From: Alphaproteobacteria bacterium
GTDB lineage: Bacteria > Pseudomonadota > Alphaproteobacteria > Puniceispirillales > Puniceispirillaceae
Direction: 5' to 3'
DNA length: 33,360 nt
NCBI GenBank assembly: GCA_009919335.1
Contig: RGCC01000005.1
Coordinates: 1 to 33,360, forward strand
Every line of letters begins with the position of its first letter. Within the stretch, counting starts at the first letter, position 1. The notes beneath the pieces are model-generated. The model had not been told where the DNA came from and did no database searches. It worked only from the letters and a program-made list of their open reading frames with translations. Positions 1 through 7,586 of this stretch are shown piece after piece. Made by a program: the position numbers and the translations under genes.

Positions 1-193
1 CAGCCTGAATGCGCGCGGCCTTGTGACGCGTGAAGAGTATGATGCGCTGCGTACCCGCCATGAAGCGCTGGCGGCACGGGTAGCATTTCTCGAATCGACG
101 ATGCTAAAAGAGGCCGAGTCGGCAGATAAGGCGGCGCCACCCGCGAAATCAGCAAAAAAGCGCAAAACAGGTGCAAAAAATAGCGGCAAATAA
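1..193 (+). CDS. UbiK/BMFP-family accessory factor (YqiC-like), C-terminal part
   Basis: Only the 3' end is in the window: about 63 codons are open from base 2 to the TAA at 191-193, and the start lies upstream. The fragment begins with a 'VTREEYDALR' stretch followed by a heptad-like helix ending 'ALAARVAFLEST'. This is the typical C-terminal coiled coil of BMFP-domain proteins such as E. coli UbiK/YqiC. The last ~25 residues form a Lys/Ala-rich tail. In the family this small trimeric coiled-coil protein assists the ubiquinone-biosynthesis (Ubi) complex and binds membranes. A COQ9-family gene lies 1.6 kb downstream on the same strand. The assignment rests on a short, low-complexity stretch, so it is good but not certain. 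Confidence 0.75.
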   Translation, partial: SLNARGLVTREEYDALRTRHEALAARVAFLESTMLKEAESADKAAPPAKSAKKRKTGAKNSGK

Positions 194-373
194 TGCGATA
201 ATGCAATAGCCGCGAATCAGCGGAAAAGGCCGAAAAACCACAAATTGATGTGGGTCTCTTGCCATTGAGCCACAAAATATTGTGTTGAATTAGATTGAAT
301 GCGCGATCCGAATTTGACATTTTAGCGATGGTCGTCGGCAATAAAGCCGAGCCTGGATTTCGGAACGCGTCGC

Positions 374-877
374 ATGGCACCAAGCCAAAATCAGCATGAC
401 ATTCTTCTTGGCGATCCAATCGAACTGGTCACGCGTTTTGTGACTAATCAGGATTGGTTGTTGCAGCGGCGCGCCGAAAATGCGGTGCTTGTCGAGGTGC
501 CGGGCAAATGGTGCGATTATCAGCTTGCGGTAACGTGGCAGCATAATGAAGAGGCGATGCAGGTTACCTGCAGGATAGATGTTCGCTGTGAAAATGACCG
601 GATGGGTGATATTGCCCTGCTGGCGGCGTTGCTGAACCAGCAGATTTTCATGGGGCATTTGGCCCTTGATATTGGCACCGGCGAATTGGAATTACGGCAT
701 ACATTGCCACTTCGCGGTGCCGGTGGGGCAACGCCCGAACAAATTGAAGACGTCGTCGATATCATGCTTGGTGAGTGTGAACATTGCTTTCCGGCAATCT
801 ATCAGGTGGCACAAGGCGCGCTATCCGCAAACGATGCCGCTGCAGCAGTGATGTTCACCACCGAGGGTGAGGCCTAG
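374..877 (+). CDS. YbjN-domain protein
   Basis: The 167-residue protein matches the YbjN family of small cytosolic proteins in length and pattern: an N-terminal 'DPIELVTRFVTNQDW' helix, a central beta-rich region 'DYQLAVTWQ...MQVTCRIDV', and a C-terminal 'EQIEDVVDIMLGECEHCFPAIYQV' helix. E. coli YbjN has been linked to stress and motility regulation, but the biochemical role is unsettled. In alphaproteobacteria a YbjN gene commonly sits directly before proC, as here: its TAG ends 5 bases before the proC ATG, so the two are probably co-transcribed. The ATG at 374 has no strong ribosome-binding site, but it fits the family's N-terminus. The 180-bp upstream spacer has a TTGACA at 314-319 without a convincing partner -10. 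Confidence 0.85.
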   Translation: MAPSQNQHDILLGDPIELVTRFVTNQDWLLQRRAENAVLVEVPGKWCDYQLAVTWQHNEEAMQVTCRIDVRCENDRMGDIALLAALLNQQIFMGHLALDIGTGELELRHTLPLRGAGGATPEQIEDVVDIMLGECEHCFPAIYQVAQGALSANDAAAAVMFTTEGEA

Positions 878-882
878 AGATT

Positions 883-1701
883 ATGGCAACGCAGCAAATC
901 ACGCTGTTGGGATGCGGTAAAATGGGCAGCGCAATGCTGGAAGGATGGCTTGCCGACACGAGCCTTGCAGCGAATTTTACCATTATTGAACCCTACCAAG
1001 ACCATCTAGGCTGGCTGGATGGCCAACCGCGTGTCCGGATCTATGCCGATTGTGCGGCGGCGATTACTGATGGCGCTCCTGACAGCACCATGATTGTGCT
1101 GGCGGTAAAGCCGCAAATGATGGATGAGGCTATCGCCGCACTTGGCGCGCTGGCGCATGACCAATGTGCTTACCTTTCGATTGCTGCGGGTATCTCGACC
1201 GGCTGGCTGAAACAGCGGCTTGGCGATCAGGCGGCGGTGATGCGTGCGATGCCCAATACGCCGGCGGCGGTTGGCAAGGGGATCACGGCGTTATTTGCTG
1301 ATGCACCTCAAAGGGTGCGTGATCTGGCAACACAGCTTTTGACGGCGGTCGGACAAGTTGTGCATTTGCAAGATGAAGGGCTGATGGATGCGGTGACTGC
1401 GGTTTCCGGTTCGGGGCCTGCTTATGTTTTCTTGCTGGTTGAGGCGATGAGCACGGCAGGTATCAAGGCCGGACTTCCCGACGATTTGGCAAAAGAACTG
1501 GCAATGGCAACCGTTTGCGGTGCCGTTGCCTTGATGGCAGCAGTAGATACGCCGCCGTCCGTGCTGCGCGAAAATGTTACCAGTAAAGGCGGTACTACTG
1601 CGGCTGCTCTGGCGGTTCTGATGGCTGATGATGGTCTTGAAGCGCTGATGACAAAGGCTGTTGCGGCGGCAAAGGCGCGGTCAATCGCGCTTGGCAATTA
1701 G
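883..1701 (+). CDS. proC: Pyrroline-5-carboxylate reductase
   Basis: It catalyses the last step of proline synthesis, the NAD(P)H-dependent reduction of 1-pyrroline-5-carboxylate to proline, in the cytosol. The 272-residue length is normal. The N-terminal Rossmann motif GCGKMGSAM is at about residues 10-18, 'VLAVKPQMM' follows, and 'MRAMPNTPA' marks the middle. The C-terminal family signature is seen as 'AVSGSGPAYVFLLVEAM...AGIKAGL' and 'LRENVTSKGGTTAAAL', which builds the substrate site and dimer interface. It starts 5 bases after the YbjN stop, implying an operon. No obvious terminator follows. The next gene begins after a 141-bp spacer. Confidence 0.97.
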   Translation: MATQQITLLGCGKMGSAMLEGWLADTSLAANFTIIEPYQDHLGWLDGQPRVRIYADCAAAITDGAPDSTMIVLAVKPQMMDEAIAALGALAHDQCAYLSIAAGISTGWLKQRLGDQAAVMRAMPNTPAAVGKGITALFADAPQRVRDLATQLLTAVGQVVHLQDEGLMDAVTAVSGSGPAYVFLLVEAMSTAGIKAGLPDDLAKELAMATVCGAVALMAAVDTPPSVLRENVTSKGGTTAAALAVLMADDGLEALMTKAVAAAKARSIALGN

Positions 1702-1842
1702 GCCTATTAGCAGAGACGCATATCTGTAGCTTAGATTAGTTCCTATTCTGTGCTAGCATGAAGCATGGTCAGGATGATGGCGGCAATTTTTTTTCGGTGT
1801 CATCTAGCTAGCTGGATTGCGTTTTGATGAAAAGGATGTCTG

Positions 1843-2535
1843 ATGTCGCAGGATACCACCTCGCCAAACATGAATGATGAAAAACGAGCGGCGCTTGCTG
1901 ATGCTGCTTGGGCGCTGTTGGCGACCCATAATATTGACCAGATCGAGCTGGAAATGGTTTCTGACATGGCCGGTATTGATCATGGGCTTGCCGGTGCAGT
2001 TGGGGGCAGTGTGCAACGTCTGCTATTGGCGAAAATGGCCGCGCTTGATCATCAAACAGTGCTTGAAACCTATGGTGATATTCAACATGAAGACACGGTA
2101 TCGATCCGTGAAAAGATCATTGAAGGCCTGTTGCACAGGTTTGAAACCTACGCGCCTTATCGCCAGCAGATTGAGAATCTAAATCGTGCGGCGCGGCGCC
2201 ACCCGGAATTGGCATTGCGGCTGTTTGATGGATTAGAAGCCGTGGTTCGCAGGATTCTGGTAATGTCAGGTGATCCGGTGCGGGGGCTACAGGGAATGCT
2301 GCGGGTCAAGGGCGTGATCGGCGTGGTTTTAACCGTGGCGCGGGTCTGGATGAAAGACGACGGCGCAGACCTTGCTGCGACAATGAAGGCGCTTGATAAT
2401 AACATGACTAAGGCAGAGGAATGGGGCCATAGTCTGCGGCTGTTTGCAGATGACCGGCGCGGTGATCAGGCAGGGTCAGCTGCCGGCGATGATTATGGTC
2501 ATGATAGAGGTCGTCGGGGCGTTGATAATGACTGA
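1843..2535 (+). CDS. COQ9-family protein
   Basis: The 230-residue protein has the COQ9 layout. The N-terminal half resembles a TetR-type helix-turn-helix bundle ('ALADAAWALLATHNIDQIELEMVSDMAG'). The C-terminal half carries the lipid-binding COQ9 region, including 'VARVWMKDDGADLAATMKALD', a strongly family-like stretch near residues 165-187. In mitochondria COQ9 binds lipid and presents ubiquinone precursors to the hydroxylase COQ7. The bacterial proteins are assumed to help ubiquinone synthesis at the membrane. The last ~28 residues are an unusually polar, Gly/Asp/Arg-rich tail overlapping the control region of the next gene. Its TGA overlaps the csaA ATG (ATGACTGA, 2528-2535), suggesting translational coupling. 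Confidence 0.88.
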   Translation: MSQDTTSPNMNDEKRAALADAAWALLATHNIDQIELEMVSDMAGIDHGLAGAVGGSVQRLLLAKMAALDHQTVLETYGDIQHEDTVSIREKIIEGLLHRFETYAPYRQQIENLNRAARRHPELALRLFDGLEAVVRRILVMSGDPVRGLQGMLRVKGVIGVVLTVARVWMKDDGADLAATMKALDNNMTKAEEWGHSLRLFADDRRGDQAGSAAGDDYGHDRGRRGVDND

Positions 2536-2866
2536 CGCCTCATATGATGATTTCTTAAAACTGGATATACGCTGCGGTAAAATTATTGCCGTCTTGCCGT
2601 TCCCCGAAGCGCGCAAACCCGCCTATAAGCTGGAAATTGACTTTGGCGCGCCAGTTGGGGTGCGAAAATCATCAGCACAGATTACCAAACATTATCAGCC
2701 CGAGGATTTGGTCGGCAAGCAGGTTATGGCAGTGGTGAATTTCCCGCCGCGGCAGATTGGGCCGTTCATGTCGGAGGTCCTAACCCTTGGGGTGCCTGAT
2801 GCGGATGGTGAGGTGGTGCTGGTGACGCCGGATCAAATTGTGCCAGCTGGTGGCAAGCTGTTCTAA
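2528..2866 (+). CDS. csaA: CsaA-type tRNA-binding domain protein
   Basis: The 112-residue protein is a stand-alone tRNA-binding (EMAP-like OB-fold) domain, close along its whole length to Bacillus CsaA. The diagnostic stretches are 'FLKLDIRCGKIIAV', 'YKLEIDFGAPVGVRKSSAQIT' and 'VMAVVNFPPRQIGPFMSEVLTLG'. CsaA proteins bind tRNA, and a chaperone or secretion-related role has been proposed for them. The start was chosen at ATG 2528 because the family N-terminus fits there. An upstream start at 2444 would add 28 residues read out of frame through COQ9. The 8-base overlap with the COQ9 stop suggests re-initiation by the same ribosomes. Confidence 0.93.
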   Translation: MTDASYDDFLKLDIRCGKIIAVLPFPEARKPAYKLEIDFGAPVGVRKSSAQITKHYQPEDLVGKQVMAVVNFPPRQIGPFMSEVLTLGVPDADGEVVLVTPDQIVPAGGKLF

Positions 2867-2899
2867 TTTAAAGCCAGCATGCCAGTTTCGAGGGAAAAT

Positions 2900-4219
2900 T
2901 TAGACCGGCAGCTTGATGACGACGCGCAAGCCGCCGAAGGGCGAGTCGCCGAGGACGAGCTCACCGCCATGGCTAAGAATAATGTCGCTGGTGATTGATA
3001 ATCCAAGACCAGCCCCGCCAGTACGTCGATTCCGCGATTCCTCAAGCCGGATAAACGGGCGGATCGCATCGGCGCGGCGTTCTTGCGGGATGCCAGCGCC
3101 ATTATCGTCAAAGGTAATAATCACCTCGTCATTGCGCAGCCGGATCGAGACAACGGTCCTTGACGAATAGCGGATTGCGTTTGAAATGATGTTCGCAAAG
3201 GCACGCTGAATAGCATTTCGGCGCATCGGAAAGACCGGAATATCATCTTTAACCGGCGACAGGGCAATGTCGAATTTATGCGCCTTACGCGCTTGGGTGA
3301 CAAGCCGGTCCAGCATCTCATCAATGGCTATGTCTTGCGGATTTTCGTCGCCTTCTCCAGCGGCAAATGCAAGATAGCCACCAATCATTTCTTCCATCTC
3401 GCTGATATCGCTGCCAATTGCTTTGGTGTCAGCACTATCTTTCATCAGCGCCAGTTGCAGCCGCATCCGGGTGAGGGGGGTGCGTAAATCATGGCTAACA
3501 CCGGCCAGCATTTCGGTTCGTTCGTTCAATTGCCGCATTATCCGATACCGCATTGCCTGAAATGCCCGGCCAGCCAGCCGCACTTCACGCGCCCCCTCCA
3601 GCCGGTAGTCGGGGGCCGTCCGCCCAAGGCCAAGCTGGCGCGCAGCCGAAGCCAAACGATGGATCGGCCGTACTTGCCCGCGCAAGAACATCAGCGCAAT
3701 GCCAAACAAAATGATTGAGCTGCCAACCGTCCAGCCGATAAAAGTCCAGCTGGTCGAGCTGAAGATCCGTTTGCGACTGGCATAAATCCGCAACACACCG
3801 TTTTCCATTTGCAAATCAACAAAGATCAGATTGGGATCACTGCTGGTATCAAGAACCCATGGCTGGGCAAGCCGGTTTTTCAATTCGCGTCGCAGCATCG
3901 TTTCGGCATAGCTTTCAGGCGGGCCAAGCGGCTTGTTCGGCAAAATTGCATCATTCTGAAAATGGATTGGAAAGTTAAAATATTGCCAGCCTTTGTTCGT
4001 CACAGCCTCAACCGCAGCCTGATCGGGGCGGGTGCCTAAATTATCAATCAGCAGGCCTATTTCGCCTGCAAGATTTTGCGCCATATGACGCGTAACCGTA
4101 TCCCAATGGCGCTCATAGAAAATAAATACGGTAATCACCTGCACGAAAATCATTGGCACAAGGATGATTGATAACATCCGGCCAAACAGCGTTTTAGGAA
4201 GAAACTCGCGCAGCTGCAT
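2900..4219 (-). CDS. EnvZ-type membrane sensor histidine kinase
   Basis: This 439-residue two-component kinase has a transmembrane segment at about residues 12-35, a periplasmic sensor region of ~120 residues, and a second membrane segment at ~158-179. A HAMP linker follows ('LRGQVRPIHRLASAARQLG'). The dimerisation/phosphoacceptor box SHDLRTPLTRMR has its histidine at 243. The ATP-binding domain has an N box around Asn347, a G1 box DDNGAGIP (371-378) and a G2 box GGAGLGLSI. The ATG at 4219 was chosen over an in-frame TTG at 4225 because a GGCGGGG ribosome-binding site sits about 6 bases before it. It starts 12 bases after the response-regulator stop, so the two form one operon. The signal it senses cannot be read from the sequence. 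Confidence 0.93.
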   Translation of the reverse strand: MQLREFLPKTLFGRMLSIILVPMIFVQVITVFIFYERHWDTVTRHMAQNLAGEIGLLIDNLGTRPDQAAVEAVTNKGWQYFNFPIHFQNDAILPNKPLGPPESYAETMLRRELKNRLAQPWVLDTSSDPNLIFVDLQMENGVLRIYASRKRIFSSTSWTFIGWTVGSSIILFGIALMFLRGQVRPIHRLASAARQLGLGRTAPDYRLEGAREVRLAGRAFQAMRYRIMRQLNERTEMLAGVSHDLRTPLTRMRLQLALMKDSADTKAIGSDISEMEEMIGGYLAFAAGEGDENPQDIAIDEMLDRLVTQARKAHKFDIALSPVKDDIPVFPMRRNAIQRAFANIISNAIRYSSRTVVSIRLRNDEVIITFDDNGAGIPQERRADAIRPFIRLEESRNRRTGGAGLGLSITSDIILSHGGELVLGDSPFGGLRVVIKLPV

Positions 4220-4231
4220 AATCAACCCCGC

Positions 4232-4927
4232 CTAACGCTGTGGTGGGGTGCTGTCGGTGCGCAGCATCCAGCCGCGGTTCCGAACAGTCTGTAAATAGAC
4301 AGGGTGACGGGGGTCGGGTTCCAGCTTGCGCCGAAGCCGGGCAACCGCAACGTCAATCGAACGGCCCTCCATGCGCCCCTCAAATGCTGCGCCCAGATCA
4401 TCGCGCGACAGGATTTGATTGGGGTGTTTGCCAAAGCTGGTCAGCAATTGCTGCTCGGCAGTGGTGATATGCAACCGCTCGCCTGATTTGGATAGCATGC
4501 CGGTATCGGGGTCAAACAGAAATGGCCCGAAATTGACCAGTGTATTCACATTTTCGCTGGCACTGTTGCGTTGCAGGATACGCTTGATCCGCAAAACTAA
4601 TTCACGCGGCTCAAACGGTTTTGACATATAGTCATCAGCGCCCGCCTCCAGCCCTTCAATGCGATTTTCTGTATCCGACTTTGCGGTCAGAAACAGCGCC
4701 GGAACCGTGTTTTCTTTCCGGATACCTGCTAGAAATTCGAGGCCGGTTTCCCCCGGCATCATAATGTCGACAACGAGTAAATCAAAGGCAACGCCTTCTA
4801 GAATGCGGCGTGCATCACTGGCATTACCGGCGTCGGTGACGCGAAAGCCGCTTTCTTCAAGAAACCGGCGAAGCAGGACACGAAGCCGTTCATCATCATC
4901 GATGACTAGGATGTGATGCTCCGACAT
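4232..4927 (-). CDS. OmpR-family response regulator (PetR-like)
   Basis: The 231-residue protein has a receiver domain with acidic pocket Asp10/Asp11, phosphoacceptor Asp54 ('LLVVDIMMPGE'), Thr81 and Lys103 ('MSKPFEP'). It is followed by a winged-helix DNA-binding domain with the OmpR/PhoB C-terminal pattern 'RSIDVAVARLRRKLE' and 'YLQTVRNRGWML'. The ATG at 4927 was preferred to an in-frame TTG at 4939 because GAGGGA lies just upstream of it. It is the partner of the kinase that follows. A MarR gene immediately upstream and a branched-chain aminotransferase divergent from that MarR match the petP-petR neighbourhood known from Rhodobacter and relatives. Orthology to PetR is inferred from order and length only. 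Confidence 0.93.
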   Translation of the reverse strand: MSEHHILVIDDDERLRVLLRRFLEESGFRVTDAGNASDARRILEGVAFDLLVVDIMMPGETGLEFLAGIRKENTVPALFLTAKSDTENRIEGLEAGADDYMSKPFEPRELVLRIKRILQRNSASENVNTLVNFGPFLFDPDTGMLSKSGERLHITTAEQQLLTSFGKHPNQILSRDDLGAAFEGRMEGRSIDVAVARLRRKLEPDPRHPVYLQTVRNRGWMLRTDSTPPQR

Positions 4928-5021
4928 ACAGTCCCTCAATGGTTGGGTGCCAAAAACGATATCGGCACAGGTTAGGTCACTTTAGGACAAGCTGGTGGCT
5001 CGTCATCAGTGGTCATTTCGC

Positions 5022-5522
5022 TCAAACGTCAGCTGAACGATCCTGCTGGGCAATCTGATTGATCGTATCGTTGTCAAGCAATCCCCGCAATACGCGCTGA
5101 AAGCCATCAACCGCATCAACACCCGCTTCGCGATACGCGGCAGCAAACCGCCGCCCTTGCAATGATGTCAGGCGCGTCTCCAGCGCCGTACCAGTCTCGG
5201 TCAGATAAAGCAGCCGCTGACGCCGGTCGGATGGCCCTTGCTTTTGGGTCACATATCCGTCTTTCATTAACCCAGATAGAACACGCGACAGGCTTTGCTT
5301 GGTAATACAAAGAATCGTCAAGAGGTCGCTGACTGTGATACCGGGATTGCGCCCAATGAAATAGATCGCCCGATGATGCGCCCGCCCCATGTTTTGTTCG
5401 GCCAAAATTGAGTCAGCTTCACCGGTAAAATCTCGGTAGGCAAAGAACATTAATTCAATGCCGCGACGCAATTCTTCCTCGCGAAGAAAAAGAGCCTTGC
5501 CAATTGGTTTTACGTCAGCCAT
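5022..5522 (-). CDS. MarR-family transcriptional regulator (PetP-like)
   Basis: The 166-residue protein contains a MarR winged helix. The helix-turn-helix lies around residues 65-105 ('NPGITVSDLLTILCITKQSLSRVLSGLMKDGYV'), followed by the wing 'GPSDRRQRLLYLTETG', whose D-R-R motif is typical of the family. ATG 5522 is the family-like N-terminus. The open frame runs on upstream to 5708, but that part overlaps the divergent aminotransferase and has no homology pattern. It is the first gene of a probable three-gene unit with the response regulator (95 bases downstream) and kinase. Two inverted repeats in the 122-bp divergent region are plausible binding sites for it. R. capsulatus PetP, next to PetR, is the closest described arrangement. 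Confidence 0.9.
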   Translation of the reverse strand: MADVKPIGKALFLREEELRRGIELMFFAYRDFTGEADSILAEQNMGRAHHRAIYFIGRNPGITVSDLLTILCITKQSLSRVLSGLMKDGYVTQKQGPSDRRQRLLYLTETGTALETRLTSLQGRRFAAAYREAGVDAVDGFQRVLRGLLDNDTINQIAQQDRSADV

Positions 5523-5551
5523 GTTGACCAATAAGAAATTTGAGTGATAAG

Positions 5552-5597
5552 AAAGACCTTCAGTCTTTACCATGAAATGGCCGAAATGGAACCATTT
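5552..5597. promoter_or_regulatory. Two inverted repeats in the divergent marR/ilvE control region
   Basis: The spacer between the MarR gene and the aminotransferase holds AAAGAC-cttca-GTCTTT at 5552-5568 (perfect 6-bp arms) and AAATGG-aa-CCATTT at 5584-5597 (perfect 6-bp arms). An extra AAATGG half-site lies at 5575-5580. Their size and position are typical of MarR-dimer operators, so autoregulation and control of the divergent gene are plausible. No clear sigma-70 boxes were found to place them against a start site. Confidence 0.45.
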
Positions 5598-5644
5598 AAA
5601 TTCGTGAGAAAAATAGCTTTGACTGTTTTTAGGGAGAACATGAT

Positions 5645-6520
5645 ATGGCGTTAATTCCGTTTGATGATCGCGATGGTAGCATCTGGATGGATGGCGAGAT
5701 TTTGCCATGGCGCGACGCGAAAACGCACACCTTAAGTCATGGATTGCATTACGCCAGTCTGGTGTTTGAAGGCGAGCGTGTTTATGCCGGGAAAATCTTT
5801 AAAGGCCGCGAACATACAGAGCGGCTTCGCAAATCTAGCAAAATGCTGGATTTTGATTTGCCGATCTCGGACGATGAGGTGGATGCCGCCAAGCAGGCTG
5901 TCCTTGATGCCAATAATATTGTCGATGGTTACGTGCGGGCATTCTGCTGGCGCGGTTCAGAGATGATGGCGATTTCGGCACAGCAAACGACGGCGCATTT
6001 GGCCATTGCGGCTTGGGAATGGCCTAGCTATTTCGATCCGGAAACAAAAATGAAGGGCATCACTCTTGATATTGCTAGCTGGAAGCGGCCATCGCCTGAG
6101 TCGGCGCCGGTTCATGCCAAGGCTGCCGGTCTTTACATGATTTGCACCCTGTCCAAACATGAGGCCGAGCGCAAAGGGTTTCAGGATGCGTTGATGATGG
6201 ATTATCGCGGCTATGTGGCCGAGGCAACTGGTGCCAATGTGTTCTTTCTCGATGCAAATGGTACCTTGCACACGCCAATCGCCGATTGCTTTTTGAACGG
6301 TATCACCCGGCAGAGCGTGATCGAAATGGCAAGATCAATGCAGATCGAAGTGATTGAGCGCCATATCAAGCCCGAGGAACTGGCGTCAATGAAGGAATGT
6401 TTCCTGACCGGCACAGCCGCCGAGGTAACGCCGGTATCGCGGATTGGCGATTACCATTTCACCCCGGGTGATATCTGCCGAAAAATGGTTGAAGGCTATA
6501 GCGCATTGGTGCATGGCTAA
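5645..6520 (+). CDS. ilvE: Branched-chain amino acid aminotransferase
   Basis: This 291-residue fold-type IV PLP aminotransferase interconverts Leu/Ile/Val and their 2-oxo acids with glutamate/2-oxoglutarate in the cytosol. Catalytic Lys159 lies in 'HAKAAGLYM', aligning with Lys159 of E. coli IlvE. The PLP/phosphate region 'ATGANVFFLDANGTLHTP' and 'GITRQSVIEMA', and the C-terminal 'FLTGTAAEVTPV', are strongly family-like. An AGGGAGA ribosome-binding site at 5631-5637 supports ATG 5645. It is transcribed divergently from the MarR gene, so that regulator may control it. A strong terminator follows at 6565-6600. D-amino-acid aminotransferase or aminodeoxychorismate lyase are the related alternatives, but the motifs favour IlvE. 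Confidence 0.94.
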   Translation: MALIPFDDRDGSIWMDGEILPWRDAKTHTLSHGLHYASLVFEGERVYAGKIFKGREHTERLRKSSKMLDFDLPISDDEVDAAKQAVLDANNIVDGYVRAFCWRGSEMMAISAQQTTAHLAIAAWEWPSYFDPETKMKGITLDIASWKRPSPESAPVHAKAAGLYMICTLSKHEAERKGFQDALMMDYRGYVAEATGANVFFLDANGTLHTPIADCFLNGITRQSVIEMARSMQIEVIERHIKPEELASMKECFLTGTAAEVTPVSRIGDYHFTPGDICRKMVEGYSALVHG

Positions 6521-6564
6521 GCGTGGCGCTGCAAATCGATAGGACTGATATATAACTTTATCTG

Positions 6565-6600
6565 AAAACCACTAGCCCGATGCGGCTGGTGGTTTTTTTA
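6565..6600. terminator. Bidirectional rho-independent terminator between ilvE and moaD
   Basis: The stem AAAACCACTAGCC pairs with GGCTGGTGGTTTT (one T-G pair) around a 6-base loop and is followed by a run of seven T on the plus strand (6593-6599). The A-run at 6565-6568 gives a shorter T-run on the minus strand. It therefore can end both the aminotransferase transcript and the convergent uvrC-pgsA-moaD transcript. Confidence 0.9.
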
Positions 6601-6616
6601 CATCACCCGTTATGTT

Positions 6617-6868
6617 TTAGCCACCTGTAACGGGCGGGAAAAAGGCAATTTCGTCACGATCAGTGATCGGCGTTGTAAGATCACCGTAAACACGGTTCAC
6701 CGCAACCCTTACCGCATCAAGATTTTCAAGTGCGGTTTTATGACCGGCTGATTTGCGAGTGATGTAAGGGATTAATGCGCCGACTGTATCAACGCCGTCG
6801 GGAATTGGCATATCCTCAAATGAGCAGCCAGTATGTTCCTTCAGCCAGGCAAAATACATAATCTTCAT
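6617..6868 (-). CDS. moaD: Molybdopterin synthase sulfur-carrier subunit
   Basis: The 83-residue ubiquitin-fold protein ends in Gly-Gly ('FFPPVTGG'). This C-terminus is thiocarboxylated and hands sulfur to precursor Z in molybdopterin synthase. The 'VRVAVNRVYGDLTTPITDRDEIAF' region is the family core. It lies 63 bases after pgsA on the same strand, in the usual alphaproteobacterial uvrC-pgsA-moaD order. The large subunit gene moaE, which normally follows directly, is not here: moaD is last before the terminator. The cofactor is relevant to the msrP gene about 7 kb away, whose product needs molybdopterin. Confidence 0.93.
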   Translation of the reverse strand: MKIMYFAWLKEHTGCSFEDMPIPDGVDTVGALIPYITRKSAGHKTALENLDAVRVAVNRVYGDLTTPITDRDEIAFFPPVTGG

Positions 6869-6931
6869 TGTTTTATGTCTCTTTTGTCATTTATCGTTGA
6901 GCGTCGATCATCATGCCGTTTAAGGCGCTAT

Positions 6932-7501
6932 CTAACGCAGGCTAGTAACGTGACGCAGCGCGCCTTTGACATAGCCCGAACCTGTTTGCACGGTCAAAAG
7001 GGCTGCAACCCACAATAATGTCAGCCCGATCTCATGCGCAAAGGGAAAGCCGGGAAAGCCGGGCGCCCCCATCAGAAAGCCAAGCGCAAGAATTTGTGCG
7101 GTGGTTTTCCATTTTGCCAGCAGGGTAACTGGTGCCGAGATATTTTGTTTGGCCAAATATTCGCGCAACCCCGAAATCATAAATTCGCGGATAAGGATAA
7201 TCAAAGCTGGTACGAGAAACAACCATCCGCTTGTCTCGACACTGGCAAGCGCCAGTAAAACCGCCGCGATTAACAGCTTGTCAGCAATTGGATCGAGCAT
7301 TTCGCCAAACGGCGACTCAACCTTTAGCCGGCGTGCAATATATCCGTCGACATAATCGGTGACGCTGGCAATTGTATAGAGATAAAGCGCCAATTGATAA
7401 TAAAGCGGTGCCACATCACTCCAGATCAATACCGCAATAAGCGGTGTGATGGCGATGCGCATAACGGTCATCCAATTTGGAAGCGAAGCGAGTGTGAACA
7501 T
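6932..7501 (-). CDS. pgsA: CDP-diacylglycerol-glycerol-3-phosphate 3-phosphatidyltransferase
   Basis: This 189-residue integral membrane enzyme makes phosphatidylglycerophosphate, the precursor of phosphatidylglycerol, from CDP-diacylglycerol and glycerol 3-phosphate. The full CDP-alcohol phosphotransferase motif D-x2-DG-x2-AR-x8-G-x3-D-x3-D is present with Asp49, Asp52, Gly53, Ala56, Arg57, Gly66, Asp70 and Asp74. About five hydrophobic segments follow the usual pattern ('NWMTVMRIAITPLIAVLIW', 'LIAAVLLALASVETSGW', 'ALIILIREFMISGLREYLA'). ATG 7501 matches the family start. It sits 85 bases after uvrC and before moaD. The uvrC-pgsA spacer contains an eight-C homopolymer and an AGCTAGCTAG palindrome near the uvrC stop. 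Confidence 0.96.
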   Translation of the reverse strand: MFTLASLPNWMTVMRIAITPLIAVLIWSDVAPLYYQLALYLYTIASVTDYVDGYIARRLKVESPFGEMLDPIADKLLIAAVLLALASVETSGWLFLVPALIILIREFMISGLREYLAKQNISAPVTLLAKWKTTAQILALGFLMGAPGFPGFPFAHEIGLTLLWVAALLTVQTGSGYVKGALRHVTSLR

Positions 7502-7586
7502 GAATGCGCCTGCGATCCTTTTGCTGGAGGCCTTTTTAACAATCTAGCGCGATTGAAGGGTGCGGTGAACCCCCCCCTTTAGCTAG

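Noticed and set aside
1702-1842. Terminator after proC (T-run near 1788)
   Set aside because: A run of T is present but no stable stem precedes it.
5523-5708. N-terminal extension of the MarR protein
   Set aside because: It overlaps the divergent ilvE start and its control repeats, and it has no MarR-family pattern; ATG 5522 fits.
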